64,000 nucleotides of DNA from NCBI RefSeq assembly GCF_026151205.1, contig NC_087076.1, positions 11,756,902-11,820,901 on the forward strand. Reading direction: 5' to 3'. The stretch's first letter is position 1. Each line of letters begins with the position of its first letter. Source of the stretch: Bolinopsis microptera (Eukaryota; Ctenophora; Tentaculata; Lobata; Bolinopsidae). Positions 23,553-32,524 of the stretch are shown in pieces. The notes under the pieces were generated by a model. It made no database searches and had not been told where the DNA came from. It saw only the letters and a list, made by a program, of their open reading frames with translations. The position numbers were made by a program, and so were the translations under genes.

Positions 23553-24091
23553 GAGGGACCACATGCAAAACTGGTATATCTGAACATATACCAATTTTGC
23601 GCAGGTAGCACATAGTCTTCAGGGTGAAAAGGTGCATCTTTGGAACTTTTTTTGAACAATTTTGAAGAAATTTTTGAAAAAGGGTGAAATTTTATTTTTT
23701 CAAAACTGGTATACGTTACAATATACCATTTCAGCTTTTAACAATCATGAAAACAAAATGGTATATCTGCAGATATACCACCTTCAAGAAACTTATCTTC
23801 TATAAAACCGGTATATCTATACACATTTTATAGACTTTAGCCAACCCAAATGGTATATCTTCAGATATACCATTCTCAGTTAAATTATTTTATTGTTAAT
23901 AGTATAGAAAAAATGGTATATCGTGAGATATACCAGTTTGGAACAATTCTAGTTTTAAAAATGGTATATAGACAGATATACCATTTTTTAGAAGTGTGTT
24001 TTACACATGATATAGAATCTTATAAATCAGTAAAATACATTTATCTCAAAACTATCAAAAACAGATATACCAGTTTTGCATGTGGTCCCTC
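23553..24091. mobile_element. 539-bp MITE with seven internal GGTATATC palindromes
   Basis: Terminal inverted repeats of about 30 bp begin GAGGGACCACATGCAAAACT and end in its complement. The flanks both read ACTT (23549-23552 and 24092-24095), a possible 4-bp target duplication. Inside, palindromes of the form TGGTATATCT(nn)AGATATACCA lie at 23572, 23707, 23759 (perfect 22 bp), 23851, 23914 and 23962, with half-sites at 23809 and 24062. There is no coding capacity. The palindromes continue into the TIRs themselves. Confidence 0.85.
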
Positions 24092-24132
24092 ACTTTGTTA
24101 TTATTATTATAAAGGGTCTCAATAAGAGGTCT

Positions 24133-24215
24133 CGACTGCCTAGGCGTCAAACCTTGGCAGTCGGTAGTTTTCCTCTGGCCCGGGATCAGCTGACCCTAGG
24201 GACCAGAGGGTAAGG
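24133..24215. repeat. Two adjacent strong hairpins at the 3' end of the R4/Dong-like element
   Basis: CGACTGCCTAGG can pair with CCTTGGCAGTCG (one T·T mismatch, 7-nt loop). Next, CCTCTGG and CCC can pair with GGG and CCAGAGG. They lie just inside the (TTA)n end of the minus-strand LINE and could be its RNA 3' structure. Confidence 0.55.
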
Positions 24216-24254
24216 GTGTAGAGACTATGTGTATCTACAAATCTTTCGAGGTTG

Positions 24255-24890
24255 TTTTTACAAGAGACAGGGCTTGCTACGCAAGGGAAGAAAACCGGGA
24301 GAAACAATCACAAATTATACAAATAAATGTTATAAAACCTAGCAAAAAGAAATTAAAACAATCCTACACTACTACAGATGTTTATTACATACTACAATGT
24401 AATACACGATAAAAAAAATGCTGTATAATCAAGAAACAGGGCTTGCAGGGCAAGGGACGGAACACAGGGACTGGCTACAGAGTGTATAAAACAGTGATTC
24501 AGCAAGTATCCATTGGGTATTGCTGAATCTGACCCACAAAATACCTCAATCAATACAAGAATATACAATATTTAAACAAACATCATGTTTATACAAGAAT
24601 CAGGGCATGCAGAGCAAGAGAAGAAGAATAAGAGAAAAACTCCAACACATGTATACCCCTTAGTCCAGTAAATAACAATAATTACTTGTACACAAAACTG
24701 TATTTAATATAAAATACATAACAAATACACAGTCTACCCAATATACGGGTTAAAAATTGTATAAACAAGAGACAGGGCTTGCATAGCAAGGGAAGAGATA
24801 TAAGAGGACCAGGTAAAAAGTGTTTATTACAGTATCCAATGAAGAATAAACTAAATATAGAGTATCTACAGTGTATTATACTCTCAATAA
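24255..24890 (-). repeat. Four diverged repeats with CTTGCnnnGCAAG hairpin in the LINE 3' UTR
   Basis: ACAAGAGACAGGGCTTGC…GCAAGGGA-type motifs recur near 24260, 24430, 24590 and 24765. The arms are conserved (CTTGC/GCAAG; CATGC/GCAAG in one) but the 3-nt loop varies (TAC, AGG, AGA, ATA). Spacing is about 160-175 bp. Between the second and third lies TCAGCAA…TTGCTGA, another hairpin. Confidence 0.65.
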
Positions 24891-25944
24891 TATCATATGT
24901 CTAAGACCATCCTGAGAATTCTGGCTGATCCAAGCAGAGCTGTCTTCTGGAGATTAGAGATGCTCAGATTGCAGTGGACTGTGTCGAGGTGTTTACGAAA
25001 GTTAATGTTGATAGTTCCTAATGAGCCTATCACCACAGGGACGATTGTGACCTTTCGTAAATTCCAGTTCTTCTTAATTTCTCTTTTTAGGTCTTGATAT
25101 TTCAGTATCTTTTCTTGTTCTCTATCCAGGATCCGGGTATCTCCTGGGACTGCAACGTCAATGATGGTTGCTGCGTTGGTTACCTTGTCTACCAGGAGGA
25201 GATCCGGTCTGCAGTGTTCGATAACGTGGTCCGACTGGACATGGAAGTCCCACAATATCTTGACTTTTTCGTTCTCCAGCACCTTCTCTGCCCGGTGTTC
25301 GTACCACCTTTTACTGCGTGGGAAGCCGTATTCCTTACACAGACTCCAGTGCAATGCGGCAGCTACTTTGTCATGCCGACACTTATATTCTGTCTGTGAA
25401 AGTTTTGGGCACCCATTCAGTATGTGGTCTATTGTCTCGTAATGATTTCTGCAGAGTCTGCAGAGGGGAGAAGAGCCAGGTGTTTTGTCAATCCTGTGCT
25501 TCACATAATTCGTCCTAAGTGCTTGGTCTTGGGCTGCTATCAACAATCCTTCTGTCTCCTTCTTCAAGTCTTGTTGAGTGAGCCAGTTCCAAGAGGTTAA
25601 CGGGTCCGCTATACCCATCATCTGCCTTGGGAACTGTCCGTGCATCACTTTAGCAGTCCACTTCTCCTTGCGGATTTCCTCGCGTTGTGTTCGGTCGATA
25701 TCTTTCTCTATCTCTTCACCCAAGAGTATCTTGTCTTTGACAAAGTAGTCCTTCAGAGCAATCAGTTCTGGGTCTCTACTTCTCACCACATAAGTGGTGA
25801 GTGCATTCTCCTCTCTCTTTACGACTTCCTCTATACTATGTAGCCCACGGCCACCCAGTTGACGGCTTACGTATAACCGATCAACATCTCCTTGGGGGTG
25901 GTGAGCTCCATTTATCCTCATCAGTTTCCGGGTCTTGACATCTA

Positions 25945-26024
25945 TTACTGGGCCGCGCTCAGCCTGTCATTCCGCCTAATCTCTATTCTGTTTACCAACA
26001 TTAAAGCCTGGGGTCCTCAGGTAA
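25945..26024 (+). mobile_element. 80-bp MITE, copy 1 (8-bp TSD GACATCTA)
   Basis: It begins TTACTGGGCCGCGCTCAGCC and ends GGGGTCCTCAGGTAA. The perfect flanking duplication GACATCTA is at 25937-25944 and 26025-26032. It interrupts the R4/Dong-like ORF. Removing one duplication and the element leaves the ORF continuous in frame (…KALDVKTRK…). Other copies are at 42111-42177 and 56340-56410. Confidence 0.9.
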
Positions 26025-26099
26025 GACATCTAAGGCTTTGGTCTCTCCAGCATTCCATGAGAGAATTCCAGCTCCATATCTTATCACAGGTATTATTAT

Positions 26100-27123
26100 T
26101 ATTATATAATAGAAGTGTACGTGACTGTGCGTGATCATCTTGTTACTTACCATGTACAAGGTGAGTTGAAAATAGTGTGTGGAATGTAAATTGCTCTAAT
26201 TTTTTTGACTGATGAAATTTTGTAGTAGATGATCTAGATCCAGTGGCAGTGATTGTTTTCATTGTTTATACTTGCCCCTGTTAAATAACTGCATTCCAGA
26301 TAAGATGAGACTTCAGGAATCTAGGGACAGCAACCTTCATATCACGCCAAAGGTCTTCACGTCAAACAATAAGCTGACAAATTCCAGAGATACCAACAGT
26401 GGAACTATAAGAAAAATAGACACTGATCTACAGATATATTAGTATATTGACATCCTTTGCTGCTGAACGACTGCCTTTCTTGCTCAATGTATGAAAAATT
26501 AATTTACAAATTATCTGCTAACATTTTTAAAACGCAAAAAAAAGATGAACAAATTTGGATCTTTGATGTTTTTGAATGCCTTCGAGCGTTCATTTTAATG
26601 TCTGTTCATAATTATGTCCGTTCATTTAATATCCGGTGAAATAAGGTCCGATAAGGTAAGTAGTTTTATGAGGTCTTTTGTGTGTAGTCTTGTGTGTGTA
26701 GTATAACCATTTTATCTTCATATCACTAATCTTAATCTGATTGAACATGTTTTGTATTAGGATACTGGTAGTTCATTATTGCTGGCAAATCCTAATCTTT
26801 TGTACTTTTATTTACTGCTTTACAAGAACTTTATATCAAAAAGATAGTTTTACAAATCTTTACTTTAAACTTATACTTCAACACCTGGTTTGAGTAGCCT
26901 CAAAACGTATTAATTTCATTCAAAAGTACTAGTAGTGTGGAATGTATATTGTTAATTGTTTTGAATGCATTCGAGCCTTCAATTTCATTTTAATGTCCGT
27001 TCACGTAATGTCCGGTCAAATAAGGTCCGACAGGCGATAAGGTATACCGAAGGCGAAAATAGTTCTTTGGATATGCCTTTTCATACTCAAAAATGACACA
27101 CAGGATAAACCGAGAGTGGTAGC
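26100..27123. repeat. Dispersed non-coding repeats
   Basis: Two families are visible. About 26255-26430 (CATTGTTTATACTTG, CCTGTTAAATAACTGCA, AGGAATCTAGGGACAGCA, CGCCAAAGGTCTTCAC) recurs at about 49365-49490. About 26563-26660 (TTTTGAATGCCTTCGAGC, TGTCCGTTCA, AATAAGGTCCGATAAGGT) recurs at about 26957-27045, with a partial copy at 48316-48332. No genes are seen. Confidence 0.65.
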
Positions 27124-27366
27124 CCTATATCATCGGATTCGGACTAAACTATATCATTGGATCAATGAAAAACGAGTTATTATACAATTTAAATATTCTA
27201 AATATCACATTATATTATGGCATGATCACTTTCTTGATCTTTGGCTTCCTCGTTCACTTCTTCGGAGTTATTATTTACCTCCACATATTGTAAAAGTTTA
27301 CACTGAAATAAAGACTTTTGGCATGAAGACTACAAAAGTAGTGTAGATTGAACAGACAGTATATCA

Positions 27367-28149
27367 GAGTTAGAATTAACCCAAATATCAGGGACACGAA
27401 TGACTACTCCAGGATTTAAGAAACTAAACTTTCAACACTGAAAACATTCAGATTCTTGCCAAATATATTTCGATTGTAGTCATCTCCAGTGACATTGAAC
27501 CTAAAAAATGTTAAAAGGTTAGTGAAACTCAAACCGTTACAAAATTAAGAATCCGAAAAAGGTAAAAAGATCATATTAAGGTTTATGGAATATAGGTAAT
27601 CCAAAGGGATTGACAGTATTAAGGCCAAAAGGTCTAAGCTAAGAGAATTAAGCAAATGTATGTAGTTATTTTCTTTTACTTCAAGTGTACTGGGACTGCA
27701 ATTCTCTAAAATAAAAGTTCTAAAAGTTTCATTAAAATCTGTATGTACTCCTAAACCGTGGTCAATCAAGTGAACTCCTAGGCTATACTCATCACTAGTA
27801 ATATCAAATGCTCTACCATCAACGATTTCATAAAATTTGGACCTGTGTCCGTCCATCCTTTTATGCAAGCTATTAATAGTCCTACCCACATAGTTTTTCT
27901 TACAAATCGAACACTGTACAAGATGGATGATGTTATAGGTCTTGCAACAACCAGGGGCTGATTTGATCTTTTTGCCATTTGATGTTATGGAGTCCTTACT
28001 CATGATCATTTTACAACACTTGCAGTTTCTTCTGTGGCAGGGTTCAGTTTTACCATGTTTAGCACCTAAGGCAAGCTGTTTAGATGTAACGAGGCGAGAT
28101 CTAAGCGTAGATCCCGTTTTCTTCACAAACTGAAACAGACAGTATATAT
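27367..28149 (-). mobile_element. 5'-truncated Penelope-like element with GIY-YIG endonuclease; 14-bp TSD
   Basis: The element lies between two copies of CAGACAGTATATCA (27353-27366 and 28150-28163). The paralogous site near 46378 has only one. The minus-strand frame ending at 27545 reads KKTGSTLRSRLVTSK, then a CHRRNCKCC cysteine cluster, then YNIIHLVQCSICKKNYVGRT and HKRMDGHRSKF. This is the linker and GIY-YIG endonuclease of Penelope-like elements. The reverse transcriptase is missing. A partial extra ACAGACAGTATAT precedes the right TSD. The reading frame that runs past 28149 into flanking DNA is not biological. Confidence 0.85.
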
Positions 28150-28217
28150 CAGACAGTATATCATTGTGTTTCATTTGATATTTTCTATATTTCACTCGGT
28201 AATTTATACGTCCTTAA

Positions 28218-29193
28218 GGGGGCATACCCCAAAACAGTGGTTTGTGCCGTCCAGACCAAATGACCTCATAGGCAGTTTAGTGACCTTCTAGCGCACCGTT
28301 TCCACTCCAAAAAAATTATTTTTAGGATACCTATTTTTGTAAACGAGCATTTCCTGGTTAAGAGTGCAATTTTCGGAAAAAATTATTTTGTGGTTGAGAC
28401 GCTATAAGTTAATCATTTCTTGCGGTATCAGGTTGAAATTTTGCTCGCCGTTTACTCACATCTATGTTAAGATGTGTGTAAAATCTTGATATCGTATCTA
28501 AAAAGGCTGGTGTGTTATGAATTTTCAAAGCCAAAAAATCACATTTTCTCCCATAACTTCAAAGGGAAGCATTTTAGGGTGTTTTGTTGTTCATAACTCA
28601 TATATAAATGTGCTAGTTGCAGTTATTTTGCACCCTTCAAAAAGTCACTAGCACATTCCTATCAAAATTTTAGAAAAATCAGTAAATATTAAAAACGAAA
28701 AATGTGCCTAAATTTGTTGTTTGGCTTTGAGGTCCAATAGATCAGAAGATAAATGATTAAAAACATTTTTGAGGGCATCAAAAACTGCGCCAGAATTCAG
28801 AGAACAATTTGATGTCAAGCATCAAATAATCCGATCTTCCCTGACTGACTTTTTGTTAAAATAAGCCTGAAAAGGACAATTTTAGCTTTTTGACTTTAAA
28901 ATTCATAGCACACCAGCCTTTTTAGATACGATATCAAGATTTTACACACATCTTGACATAGATGTGAGTAAACGGCGAGCAAAATTTCAACCTGATACCG
29001 CAAGAAATGATTAACTTATAGCGTCTCAACCACAAAATAATTTTTTCCGAAAATTGCACTCTTAACCAGGAAATGCTCGATTACAAAAATAGGTATTCTC
29101 AAAATATTTTTTTTTGTGTAAAAACGGTGCGCTAGAAGGTCACTGAACTGCCTATGAGGTCATTAGGTCTGGACAGATTTGGGGTATGCCCCC
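28218..29193. mobile_element. 976-bp fold-back DNA transposon with TTAA target duplication
   Basis: It starts GGGGGCATACCCC and ends GGGGTATGCCCCC, with TTAA on each side (28214-28217, 29194-29197). The intact paralog has CCTTAAACAAG with a single TTAA. The arms are very long inverted repeats of a few hundred bp (for example GGTCATTTGGTCTGGAC-type outer parts and AAGGCTGGTGTG-type inner parts near 28505 and 28910). TTAA duplication points to piggyBac or Kolobok superfamilies. No transposase is encoded, so it is non-autonomous. Confidence 0.9.
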
Positions 29194-29651
29194 TTAAACA
29201 AGATGAAGGATGAGTATGAAGTCATACTTGGTGGAAATGATATATTGGACGATACAGGAGGACAGAAGGAACAGAAATCTTGGACGAGAATCGATAAGCT
29301 CTTGTTGATGTTTTGTGCCCTGTGCGATTTTGCAGATGGAACAGAAATTGATCTACCTGGTTTGTACAACGTTTAAAGTTTTAACTTACAATTGAGGCAA
29401 CAACCGAAAAACTAATAGCATGATCCCTCACTTCTAGCCTGTTTAATACAAGTGTAGACAGTAGAATCCTGATAAACATTTGTCTCCTCAGGAATGCTGA
29501 CACAACAAGTTTCGTGTGACATTGAACTGTCTTCATGGAAGGAAGGATTACTGAAATGTAGTTTATACATCGCATTAGTAATTTCAACTTTCATTTCCGT
29601 AGCACTGTCAATAAGGTAAGCATCGCAAATTGCTGTGTATAGGCTATACTA

Positions 29652-31115
29652 TCTTACTATATATAAAGCGAGACGATATATATATATATATATATATATA
29701 TAATAAATAGTTGTTGTTTGGTTTCCCAAAGAGAGTGCTCGACTGCAGTTAAGCAGGAGCATTATAATTCGAACAATTGAAACAAATCAAATTGGCGGGC
29801 AAACGATCCGTTTCATGATATGTATAAAAAACAATACCAATCATCAGTGCCAAATAGAATAATGAATTGTAGCGCTTTGACATGTTGCTCCTTTATAAAA
29901 TAATTTTTATCGATCATGAAACATTTTCAAAATTATCAAAATTTACAAAATTTACAAAAAAACAAAACAACAGTTTATTGTGTCCGTCCAAATTTTAAAA
30001 TTGTCTATGAAGTAAGGTAGTAAGATATCTTTGGCTTTTAAAGTTGTAAACTGCGTTGGCCTTCGTGTAGTGGTAGAGGAAAATTCTTACTACCTTACTT
30101 CATAGACAATTTTAAAATTTGGACGGACACAATAAACTGTTTTTTTGTAAATTTTGTAAATTTTGATAATTTTGAAAATGTTTCATGATCGATAAAAATT
30201 ATTTTATAAAGGAGCAACATGTCAAAGCGCTACAATTCATTATTCTATTTGGCACTGATGATTGGTATTGTTTTTTATACATATCATGAAACGGATCGTT
30301 TGCCCGCCAATTTGATTTGTTTCAATTGTTCGAATTATAATGCTCCTGCTTAACTGCAGTCGAGCACTCTCTTTGGGAAACCAAACAACAACTATTTATT
30401 AGTTATGCTCCTTCGACTCGTCGTTGTTGAGCACTCTCGTTTGATAACCAGAATCAACAATTAACTCTCAAATACGGATCCTAATTCTACCAGCATCACG
30501 GAACTCAGTAAAGAATTTTCCTCTACCACTACACGAAGGCCAACGCAGTTTACAACTTTAAAAGCCAAAGATATCTTACTACCTTACTTCATAGACAATT
30601 TTAAAATTTGGACGGACACAATAAACTGTTTTTTTGTAAATTTTGTAAATTTTGATAATTTTGAAAATGTTTCATGATCGATAAAAATTATTTTATAAAG
30701 GAGCAACATGTCAAAGCGCTACAATTCATTATTCTATTTGGCACTGATGATTGGTATTGTTTTTTATACATATCATGAAACGGATCGTTTGCCCGCCAAT
30801 TTGATTTGTTTCAATTGTTCGAATTATATATATATATATATATATATATCCGTACCATCTTACTGACACCACGACATCAACTTTAACACGACTTTCCGCA
30901 AAAACCGTAAAAGATATACAACTTAAACTTTTTTGACTGGTTCAAATGCTCTAATGGTCTTCAAATCAGCATGAAAAATAAAAAATTGACCAAGGAATAA
31001 TAATTTTTGTGCCCAAAATGTGGATCCCCAAGTGATGTCAAAAACGCGAATTAAATAGGTAATAATTATTTTAGTCTCTTGAGCCTTGACACCACTTCAG
31101 ACGGGTTCCTGCTAG
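29652..31115 (+). mobile_element. Non-autonomous Helitron carrying a nested insertion
   Basis: 5' TCTTACTATATATAAAGC and 3' GGTTCCTGCTAG match the 309-bp copy at 17726-18034. The intact paralog reads GGCTATACTATAATACTAAT at the empty site. The element therefore sits exactly between A and T with no duplication, as expected for Helitrons. It lies in intron 2 of the disrupted transporter. The interior is split at a TA-rich tract by 29701-30826. Confidence 0.9.
29701..30830. repeat. Nested inverted repeat with a third partial arm, inserted in (TA)n of the Helitron
   Basis: Arm 1 (29701-30024) is the reverse complement of arm 2 (30086-30401), with a 61-bp loop. The loop plus an arm then recur inverted at about 30514-30826, giving arm-loop-arm-spacer-loop-arm. 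The right edge runs into (TA)n, mirrored by (TA)n at 29683-29702, which the short Helitron copy has only as ATATATAT. Contents (ATGTCAAAGCGCTACAATTC, GGACGGACACAATAAACTG) show no coding domain. Confidence 0.85.
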
Positions 31116-31889
31116 TAATACTAATAGTCCGATGATTCTTATGTAACTGTTTATCTGCTAATAGGTACAGAAATTCAATATGTGAACGTTATAAAGTTTA
31201 ATCTCAGGTTTGGAAGACGGAAGTTAATTATAATCTCGCTCTACCTGAGTGCAATGAGTACAATAGTCTGTGCTATAGTTGCAGACTTTAACACTCTCCT
31301 TCTTTCCCGAATACTCCTTGGCTTTTGTCTTGGACTGAGACACACCCTGCTTTATGTTTGGGTCGCTGAGATGGTTTCCAGTCAAGAGATTCTAGCTAAG
31401 ATTTTAATGGTACAGTCCATAGTGTACTATGCGGGGGAAATGTGGTCGTCGGTGTTGGGGTTCCTCCTACTTGAGCAAATTGGATGGAGAATGTTCTTTC
31501 TTTGTGCGTCATTACCCATGATCATTCCACCAATCATCATGCTTCACTGCTGTTTCACAGAGGAAGTAGGCCCACAGATAGAATACAGTGATGAGAAAGA
31601 AATAGTGACCGTCCCTAACTTTGTTGGCCGAACCACCAAACTAGGGTTGCTCTTTGCTTGTATAACTTTCAATGGCTGGCTTGTTTGTTTGTTTGTTTAT
31701 AGAACCCGTCCCCAATCTCGTATCGGAAAATGACTAAACTCAGGTCTGAGTGTGAATACGGGTGGTACCTGCAAGAGTGTTCATTAAGCATTTAGAGTTC
31801 TGTAAAACTGCAGTTACAATTGTGCTAGAGTATTTTTAGTATATACGATTGGTATCAGAAATATATCCCTACATGCTTCCAAAATTTGT

Positions 31890-32059
31890 AAAGCCGTAGT
31901 ACATACATATCACACTACACCGGAGCCTACACAGTGCAATCTCCTCCATACCAGTCGATCTGCGCCGCGTATGTTTATATAAGCGCGCGGCGCAGACTGG
32001 AGGAAACCACACTCTGCAAGTTCGATCCAGTGCAATGCTACATGTACGTACTACGGCTT
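31890..32059. repeat. ~170-bp imperfect hairpin with GC-rich inner stem
   Basis: AAGCCGTAGTAC pairs with GTACTACGGCTT (outer arms). Inside, CCAGTC plus CTGCGCCGCG pairs with CGCGGCGCAG plus ACTGG. It resembles a small MITE. Target duplications are not evident. Confidence 0.6.
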
Positions 32060-32524
32060 CATCTCCAACTTTCTGCACAATGTACTGGAATGTTTTGAAG
32101 GAAAAGAATGAACAAAAAAAAGTGATATATATAAATAAAATCAGCGATTTAATGTTAGCCTTAAGAGGGTAACTTTAATTCCCTGGTTTCTAAAATCAGC
32201 TTTTTAATAAAATAAAATAAAGTATGTAACGTCGATACCAAACCGATTATTGAGCGATAATAACTGAGTAGTTTATTCCTGGGTTGCGGAGTCATTCAGA
32301 TGTTCCAGTTTTCGAATGTGGTTCTTGTTCAGTTCTTGACCAGAAGTGTCTAATGAAGTAAGTCAGACAAGCAAACTCTTCCTTTAATGCTGATATAAGT
32401 CGTCTCAATCCCAGAAATTATGAATGATGACCCAGTGTAAAAGTGCAGAAATCGACCGAAAATAACAAAAACTAAAAACAGTTAAAAAGTGACAAGATTC
32501 AAACACAAGGAAAATTAATAACTT

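Larger units (their letters stand above)
24100..26094 (-). pseudogene. R4/Dong-like LINE fragment with restriction-like endonuclease, split by a MITE
   Basis: The minus-strand frame 25921-24893 (342 residues) has LGGRGL, then a CRLC…H…C zinc-finger pattern (C-x2-C-x7-H-x4-C). It then has RPDLLLVD…IIDVAVP, the PD-(D/E)xK restriction-like endonuclease core of R2/R4/NeSL-type LINEs, and ends SNLQKTALLGSARILRMVL. Beyond the MITE at 25945-26024 the same frame continues upstream as IRYGAGILSWN and TKALDVKTRK, so the ORF originally ran on to about 26094. The RT palm is missing (5'-truncated). Both outer limits abut (TAA)n/(TTA)n runs (about 24100-24112 and 26091-26106), as in Dong elements, which insert in TAA repeats. 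Confidence 0.8.

Noticed and set aside
24893..26134. Plus-strand ORFs across the R4/Dong-like element
   Set aside because: They lie antisense to the recognisable zinc finger and endonuclease frame.
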